From Leptospira biflexa (GTDB lineage Bacteria; Spirochaetota; Leptospiria; Turneriellales; DYLW01): DNA of 46,781 bases. Location: contig DYOA01000008.1 of assembly GCA_020720785.1 (NCBI GenBank), forward strand, positions 28,678 to 75,458, given 5' to 3'. Numbering within the stretch: the first letter of the stretch is position 1; the number at the start of each line of letters is the position of its first letter. The notes under the pieces were generated by a model. It was not told the DNA's origin. It made no database searches and was given only the letters and a program-made list of their open reading frames with translations. Made by a program: the position numbers and the translations under genes. Positions 42,460 through 46,781 of this stretch are shown here, piece after piece.

Positions 42460-44034
42460 TTATTTTTTAATCCTGATTCTGGGACTTTGCCATTTTTGTT
42501 CATACATAGGGACAGTAATATCCACGATTTTTTCGATGTAGCTTTGCAAAAGGCGATAATCCATTAAACCGTCCGTCTGGAAACGTTTTTGTTCCACAAA
42601 ATTGGGATAACCCATGCCGCCGTTGGCAAGGTAGGAATTAATGGCAACCGTGTATTTTTTTTCCATGTCCAGAGCCCGCCCTCCAATGAAGATATGGATT
42701 TCCCTGGATTCAATAACCGCTTCAATCTCCATTCCGGAAACCTGGGGGAATCCTCCGCCCTCCTGGTTCACAACAATTTCCTGAAATAAAATATCCCGCA
42801 GTTCCTGGCCGGTCATCTCCACAATTCCAATGGGATTCTTAAATGGTAGTATGGAAATGACATTTCTCACTTTAATATCACCCAATGGAAGGTCTCTGCG
42901 TATTCCTCCCGCATTCATAATGGCCGCATCGGCACCGGTCAGTTCCTTCTGGCTGTCTGCTATAAAATTACCCAGAGGAGTGGAAGAACGTAAGTGGTGT
43001 CCCTTCTCTTGTTCAAGAGAAACCTGTGTGCTACCAATAATTTTATTAAACTTATGCCCCACTCCATCCAGATAAAAACGGGTTATTTTCTCCGCTCCTT
43101 CCGTTTTTTTTCGGAGATATTCATTCCACCAGGAATCATTCCGGTAAAATTCCGGCGGGTACTGGTTCAGCGGGATGCTTTCCATCCTCACAAGCCGGGG
43201 TTTCTCCGTTTCCGAAAACTCAAACTCCGCAAGGCTCAGGTATTTGAGGCAGCATTCAGACTGCATTACCGGAATGCCATGGGTGTGTTCCGCAACTAAA
43301 TCATGGGAATGACCACCCAAAAGAAGGATTAATTTATCTTTGGGAGCCTTTTCCAGGAAGGTAATCTCATCGTCATAATCATCCGGAATTTCCCGTTTAC
43401 CGTCCTTTGCCGGATAGTTCCCCAGATGGCTCAATACCACAAACGCGTCCACCCGGTTCTGCAGCGTGGCGGAAATATTCTGGTATTCCTCTAAAGGGCG
43501 GGTAAATTCCAAAGCGGAAATCACGGACGGATTACCGATTTTTTCCGTGTGCCGGGTAACCATTCCCACAAAGGCAATCTTATATTTTCCTGCCGATATG
43601 ACCTGGTATGGAAGAATGAAATCTCTTTTATCCTTGTAATATACATTGGAGCAGATCCAGGGAAAGGACGACCGGTGGAGCTGTTCATCCAGCACAGAAA
43701 TGGGTTTGTCAAATTCATGATTTCCCAGAACAGCCACATCCACGCCAATAAAATTCATCAAATGGACATCCGCACGGGCGTCCATTTCATCCGATTCCGG
43801 AGTCCCGGAGTTCATGTCCCCCCCGAATGTCAGAAACACTTTTGTGCCCCGGTTGCGAAATTTGATGGTTTCCACCCAGGCGGCCAAATGCGTCATGGAA
43901 TGGATTTTACCATCGTCCTTTATGATGCCAGGATAGTTCCCGTGCTCATCATTGAAATGCAGAAAGATTACCTTCTGGGCAAAAAGCCCACCGGCGTACA
44001 GATACGCCAGGATAAGAACCAGAATGTATTTCAT
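42460..44034 (-). CDS. Exported 5'-nucleotidase/UshA-family metallophosphatase
   Basis: 524 residues with a signal peptide (ILVLILAYLYAGGLFA, cleavage likely before QKV). The metallophosphoesterase domain has the metal motifs FNDEHG, FGGDMNSG, LGNHEFD, VLSHLG and GGHSHD. The C-terminal substrate domain contains SSTPLGNFIADSQKE, MNAGGIRRDLPLGDI and VAINSYLANGGMGY. It should hydrolyse nucleotides or UDP-sugars in the periplasm or at the surface. Its ATG follows the receiver gene's stop directly (TAAATG), and the Maf-like gene starts four bases after its own stop. A role in nucleoside scavenging fits the NAD and dNTP genes nearby, but they lie on the other strand. Confidence 0.92.
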   Translation of the reverse strand: MKYILVLILAYLYAGGLFAQKVIFLHFNDEHGNYPGIIKDDGKIHSMTHLAAWVETIKFRNRGTKVFLTFGGDMNSGTPESDEMDARADVHLMNFIGVDVAVLGNHEFDKPISVLDEQLHRSSFPWICSNVYYKDKRDFILPYQVISAGKYKIAFVGMVTRHTEKIGNPSVISALEFTRPLEEYQNISATLQNRVDAFVVLSHLGNYPAKDGKREIPDDYDDEITFLEKAPKDKLILLLGGHSHDLVAEHTHGIPVMQSECCLKYLSLAEFEFSETEKPRLVRMESIPLNQYPPEFYRNDSWWNEYLRKKTEGAEKITRFYLDGVGHKFNKIIGSTQVSLEQEKGHHLRSSTPLGNFIADSQKELTGADAAIMNAGGIRRDLPLGDIKVRNVISILPFKNPIGIVEMTGQELRDILFQEIVVNQEGGGFPQVSGMEIEAVIESREIHIFIGGRALDMEKKYTVAINSYLANGGMGYPNFVEQKRFQTDGLMDYRLLQSYIEKIVDITVPMYEQKWQSPRIRIKK

Positions 44035-44382
44035 TTAAATCTCCTTAAAGATATTTTCCAGATCTTCCTGGTTGAAGGGCTTTGTCAGATAGTACACATT
44101 GGAAATCCCAGGCGTCCTCAATTTCTGGTCGCCGGTGGTATCTCCGGAAATGAATATTATTTTTGCCTCCGGCTTCGTGGATCGTATTTCCAATGCCGCC
44201 TCATAACCCCCCATCACCGGCATGTGCAGATCCAGAATCACCCAGTCAAAATCCTTGTTGCGGAATTTATCCACCGCTTCCTGCCCGTTGTAGACAATAG
44301 TATAATCAATCCCCATACTGCGAAATAAATATTCCATCAGACGCCGATTGATTTCACTGTCTTCTGCGACCAGTATTTTCAT
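44035..44382 (-). CDS. Single-domain response regulator (CheY-like receiver)
   Basis: 115 residues from ATG 44382. Acidic pair in LVAEDSEINRR, phosphoacceptor Asp51 in VILDLHMPVMGGYEA, switch residue in IIFISGDT, and Lys in YYLTKPFNQEDL. The EDSEIN start is like receivers of hybrid kinases. No output domain. A TTG at 44394 would overlap the upstream stop by four bases; the ATG gives the standard MKILVAED start. It sits between the lipid-kinase-like gene and the 5'-nucleotidase in one tight operon. No kinase is in the window. Confidence 0.9.
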   Translation of the reverse strand: MKILVAEDSEINRRLMEYLFRSMGIDYTIVYNGQEAVDKFRNKDFDWVILDLHMPVMGGYEAALEIRSTKPEAKIIFISGDTTGDQKLRTPGISNVYYLTKPFNQEDLENIFKEI

Positions 44383-44390
44383 TCTTTTAC

Positions 44391-45344
44391 TCAATAGACC
44401 CCCCCAAAAAGCGGTAGCTTCCGGGAAAAAACTGAAAAGCGGACTTCCCTTGTCATTAGTTTTTTTTGGTTTTCCCGCAAGAGATAGCCGTCCACCTGAA
44501 TGGAAAAGGGCCGGGGAGATCGCACAATGTACTCCTCCTCCGCTGCGCTTTCCACCTCTGGCCGGGATATGTGCCCCCCCCCGGCGGATTCCAGAATAAT
44601 CCTCAATAACGAGAACAGACCGGTTTTCCGGATAAACACCGCATGGATTTTTCCATCGTCCGGTTTCGCATCAGGAGCAAAATTTTTTCCGGAAATCCAA
44701 TATGGAATTTTTGTGAATAAAAGTGAGATATACTGCTTTTCTGTTTCCGGATGTCCGGGACTCAGCCGCACAGAAAGCGGCATGTCTTTATGATAAAAAG
44801 AACGTAAAATTGCCGGCAGGCCAATGGTTCCCTGGTAACGGGCAATAAAATATCCCCGGCTCTTTTTTTCCTCAACATATTCATTCACCAGTGCCCCAAG
44901 ACCCAGATTTGCCTGGCCAATGAAAAAGAACTCCGGACCGCCGGGTATGGAAATCCGGCATAGGTCCACCATTCTAATTTTGTTCCCTGCCACTGCCTCG
45001 ATTGACTTTTCCAAAGAATCCACCCCATGGGCTTTCATGATATCATTGGAGGAACCCGTGCCCAGCATCCCAAAAGCAGGAAGGCCGGTGCCAGTCACCA
45101 TAGAATGGCGGATGATTTCATTGAGGACCAGAAAAATTGTCGAATCCCCTCCGGCGGCAATCACCGGATTACCCCTGCCTGCGGCCTCTCTGGATAGAAG
45201 CAGGAGATGCTCCTCGCTACGAGATTCCCAAAAATGATGAGGTAGGGAATATTTTTCCAGAAGAGCCAGAATGTTTTCCCTTTGCCGTGCGGAACGGTTC
45301 ATGGCGGAGCCGGGGTTGAATATGATATCAAATGGTTTGTTCAT
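44391..45344 (-). CDS. Diacylglycerol/sphingosine-kinase-like (DAGKc) protein
   Basis: 317 residues from ATG 45344; the frame is open to 45428 but that would overlap the divergent transporter. The start KPFDIIFNPGSAMNRSARQR is the usual DAGK catalytic N-terminus. The nucleotide motif reads IAAGGDSTIFLVLNEI, with GGDST in place of the common GGDGT, followed by FGMLGTGSSNDIMKAHG, equivalent to the GTGNDFAR motif. The C-terminal beta domain has QANLGLGALVNEYVEE and ends PRPFSIQVDGYLLREN. It would phosphorylate a lipid such as diacylglycerol. It is the first gene of the operon with the receiver, 5'-nucleotidase and Maf-like genes. Confidence 0.88.
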   Translation of the reverse strand: MNKPFDIIFNPGSAMNRSARQRENILALLEKYSLPHHFWESRSEEHLLLLSREAAGRGNPVIAAGGDSTIFLVLNEIIRHSMVTGTGLPAFGMLGTGSSNDIMKAHGVDSLEKSIEAVAGNKIRMVDLCRISIPGGPEFFFIGQANLGLGALVNEYVEEKKSRGYFIARYQGTIGLPAILRSFYHKDMPLSVRLSPGHPETEKQYISLLFTKIPYWISGKNFAPDAKPDDGKIHAVFIRKTGLFSLLRIILESAGGGHISRPEVESAAEEEYIVRSPRPFSIQVDGYLLRENQKKLMTREVRFSVFSRKLPLFGGVY

Positions 45345-45399
45345 GGTATTATTTGGAAAATTCAATTGATCGTGAATCATACTAACCAAAGCTGGTATC

Positions 45400-46731
45400 G
45401 TGAAAATACCTTTTTTGAAGAAAACCATTTCCGCCGATGTGGGAATTACTTCGGAAGATAAAATTCCAGGGATGATTCACCTATACTATTCCCTACCGAT
45501 TTTTTCAGCCGGAATTCTGAATTACCTGATTGCCCAGTATTATATGAAATATGCCACGGATGTGCTCCGGATTGCCCCAGGAATCATGGGTAGCATTTTT
45601 TTAGCCTCCCGGGTCTGGGATGCCATTAATGATCCCATCATTGGTCACTGGAGCGACCGCACCCGCTCATCCCGAGGACGTCGCATCCCCTGGATTTTTT
45701 TTTCCGAATTCCCCACGCTCCTTTTTTTTGTCCTTTTATGGTTGCCTCTCTTTAAAGAGAATAAAGCATTCCAGGTGGCATCCATCACCCTGTTCATGCT
45801 TGGGTTTTTCACTTCCATAACGGGAATCTATATTCCCCATTATTCCCTGGGTGCTGAAATAACCTCCCACCCCCATGAACGCAATAAAATATACGGCATT
45901 CGGGCTGTCTTCGAAAATGTGGGGAATATTGTTGGGGTTATCATCATGAGCGTAATGATCCATGCAGGAAGCGGGACCATCGTCGCGATGGTCGCAGGCG
46001 TTGCGGTACTCTCCTTTCTGGGAAATTCCGTTATTCTGCGTCTGGGACAAACCGGAAAAACGTTACCCCCCCCCGATTCCGCTCACTATGGATTTTTTGT
46101 TTCCGCAAAAGCCGCTCTGAAGAATGTCCGGGCACGGGTGGTCTATGCCGCCGGATTTTTCAGCCAGATGGGGGCCACCTTTGTTCTGGTCATGACACTG
46201 TATTATGCGGAATATGTCCTGGCAGCAAAGGAATCCTCCGGACTTTATGTGGGGGTTTTCATGATCTCCGCCATCCTATCCATTTTTCTTTGGATTTTTC
46301 TGGCTAAAAAAATCAGCAAAAGAAACCTCTGGATGGGGATCAATCTGCTTCTGGCTGCCGGTTTTTTGTCCACGCGGGTGATCCACTCCGAAAATGCCCT
46401 CCTGATGATCCCATACAGCCTGGTACTGGGAGCCCTTGCCGGTGGCTCGCTGGTGATCAATCCCTCCATGCTGGCCGATGCCATGGAAACCCCAGACAGC
46501 CCCGGCAAATCCACGGAAGGGATATACTTTTCCTTTTTCACCTTCATCAACAAAAGTGCGATGGGCCTGGCCGCAGCAGTAACCGGATTTCTTCTGGAGT
46601 TCTCCGGATTTGTCCCCGGTCAGATTCAGACGGCACAAACCGTCCGGATGCTCTCCATCTCCTATGGTTTTTTCCCGTTCCTGTTTTTCCTCCTGTCCGC
46701 ATTCAGTTTGGGGTTCTATAGAAATAGGTGA
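45400..46731 (+). CDS. GPH (MelB-like) MFS sugar:cation symporter
   Basis: 443 residues with about 12 membrane helices. The family signature of the glycoside-pentoside-hexuronide group is clear: ASRVWDAINDPIIGHWSDRT followed by RSSRGRRIPWIFF. The central loop has EITSHPHERNKIYGIRAVFE and the later part GGSLVINPSMLADAMETPDS, both usual in MelB-like proteins. The substrate, a sugar or a lipid (some relatives carry lysophospholipids), cannot be assigned. The start is GTG 45400; no ribosome site is seen. It is divergent from the lipid-kinase-like gene across 55 bases. A repeat begins at its stop codon. Confidence 0.93.
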   Translation: MKIPFLKKTISADVGITSEDKIPGMIHLYYSLPIFSAGILNYLIAQYYMKYATDVLRIAPGIMGSIFLASRVWDAINDPIIGHWSDRTRSSRGRRIPWIFFSEFPTLLFFVLLWLPLFKENKAFQVASITLFMLGFFTSITGIYIPHYSLGAEITSHPHERNKIYGIRAVFENVGNIVGVIIMSVMIHAGSGTIVAMVAGVAVLSFLGNSVILRLGQTGKTLPPPDSAHYGFFVSAKAALKNVRARVVYAAGFFSQMGATFVLVMTLYYAEYVLAAKESSGLYVGVFMISAILSIFLWIFLAKKISKRNLWMGINLLLAAGFLSTRVIHSENALLMIPYSLVLGALAGGSLVINPSMLADAMETPDSPGKSTEGIYFSFFTFINKSAMGLAAAVTGFLLEFSGFVPGQIQTAQTVRMLSISYGFFPFLFFLLSAFSLGFYRNR

Positions 46732-46759
46732 CTGGCACGGGGATGGTGGTGACTGGCAC
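46727..46759. repeat. Two direct copies of a 12-base REP-like motif
   Basis: GGTGACTGGCAC occurs at 46727-46738 and 46748-46759, 21 bases apart, the first overlapping the transporter's stop codon. The second copy, with the next C, can form a small GGTG/CACC stem. The style resembles REP-type extragenic palindromes. The window ends 22 bases later, so a longer array cannot be judged. Confidence 0.55.
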
Positions 46760-46781
46760 CTATGCTAAATCACCCATATTT

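Overview
The window is 46.8 kb of dense chromosomal DNA from a diderm, flagellated bacterium with moderate G+C. The diderm evidence is a full-length BamA, a beta-barrel-like exported protein, and a secreted 5'-nucleotidase. The flagellar evidence is a FlgF/FlhO-type rod gene and a DUF115/Maf-like protein. A NusG paralogue of the RfaH/UpxY/LoaP type, a SpoIIE phosphatase, single-domain response regulators and FHA/vWA and ABC1-kinase genes would fit a spirochaete, perhaps Leptospirales-like, but no single gene proves this and the assignment is an inference. There is no phage, CRISPR array or intact insertion sequence.

Left part (1-18.3 kb): the 3' part of a P-II gene; an orphan NusG paralogue; an exported protein; metH; a receiver protein coupled to an 805-residue YihY protein that carries an inserted beta-propeller; a DUF4870-like membrane protein; ybaB-recR followed by an ABC1/UbiB kinase; bamA; a membrane SpoIIE phosphatase with a repeat-rich tail, downstream of an ATP-grasp enzyme; and flgF.

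Middle part (18.3-32.6 kb): small and unknown genes, including a 51-codon frame coupled to a membrane protein; a RimI-like acetyltransferase; a plus-strand trio (unknown helical protein, voltage-sensor-like protein with a sensor domain and HAMP-like tail, PAP2 phosphatase); a minus-strand run ugd-dsbD-like-DMT transporter-unknown; cspA with a clear terminator; a 425-base non-coding stretch holding a decayed IS5-type transposase; tRNA-Val(GAC) just upstream of thrS; a methyltransferase; an orphan GHKL ATPase; and oppD-rnhA.

Right part (32.7-46.8 kb): a long plus-strand run, tmk-glycosyltransferase-pncA-pncB-vWA/FHA receptor-dgt-sthA, combining thymidylate supply, NAD salvage, dNTP breakdown and NADPH/NADH balance. 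It is followed by a minus-strand operon: lipid-kinase-like protein, receiver, 5'-nucleotidase, Maf-like glycosyltransferase. Last come a GPH-family transporter and the start of a REP-like repeat at the window edge.

Genes are packed tightly. Same-strand neighbours often overlap by a few bases, and all eight convergent junctions have 12 bases or fewer between stops, three of them sharing overlapping stop codons. The most unusual proteins are the voltage-sensor/HAMP protein (20741-21952), the YihY-propeller protein (5565-7982) and the vWA-membrane-FHA receptor (36557-38032). No complete new defence or mobile system was seen.
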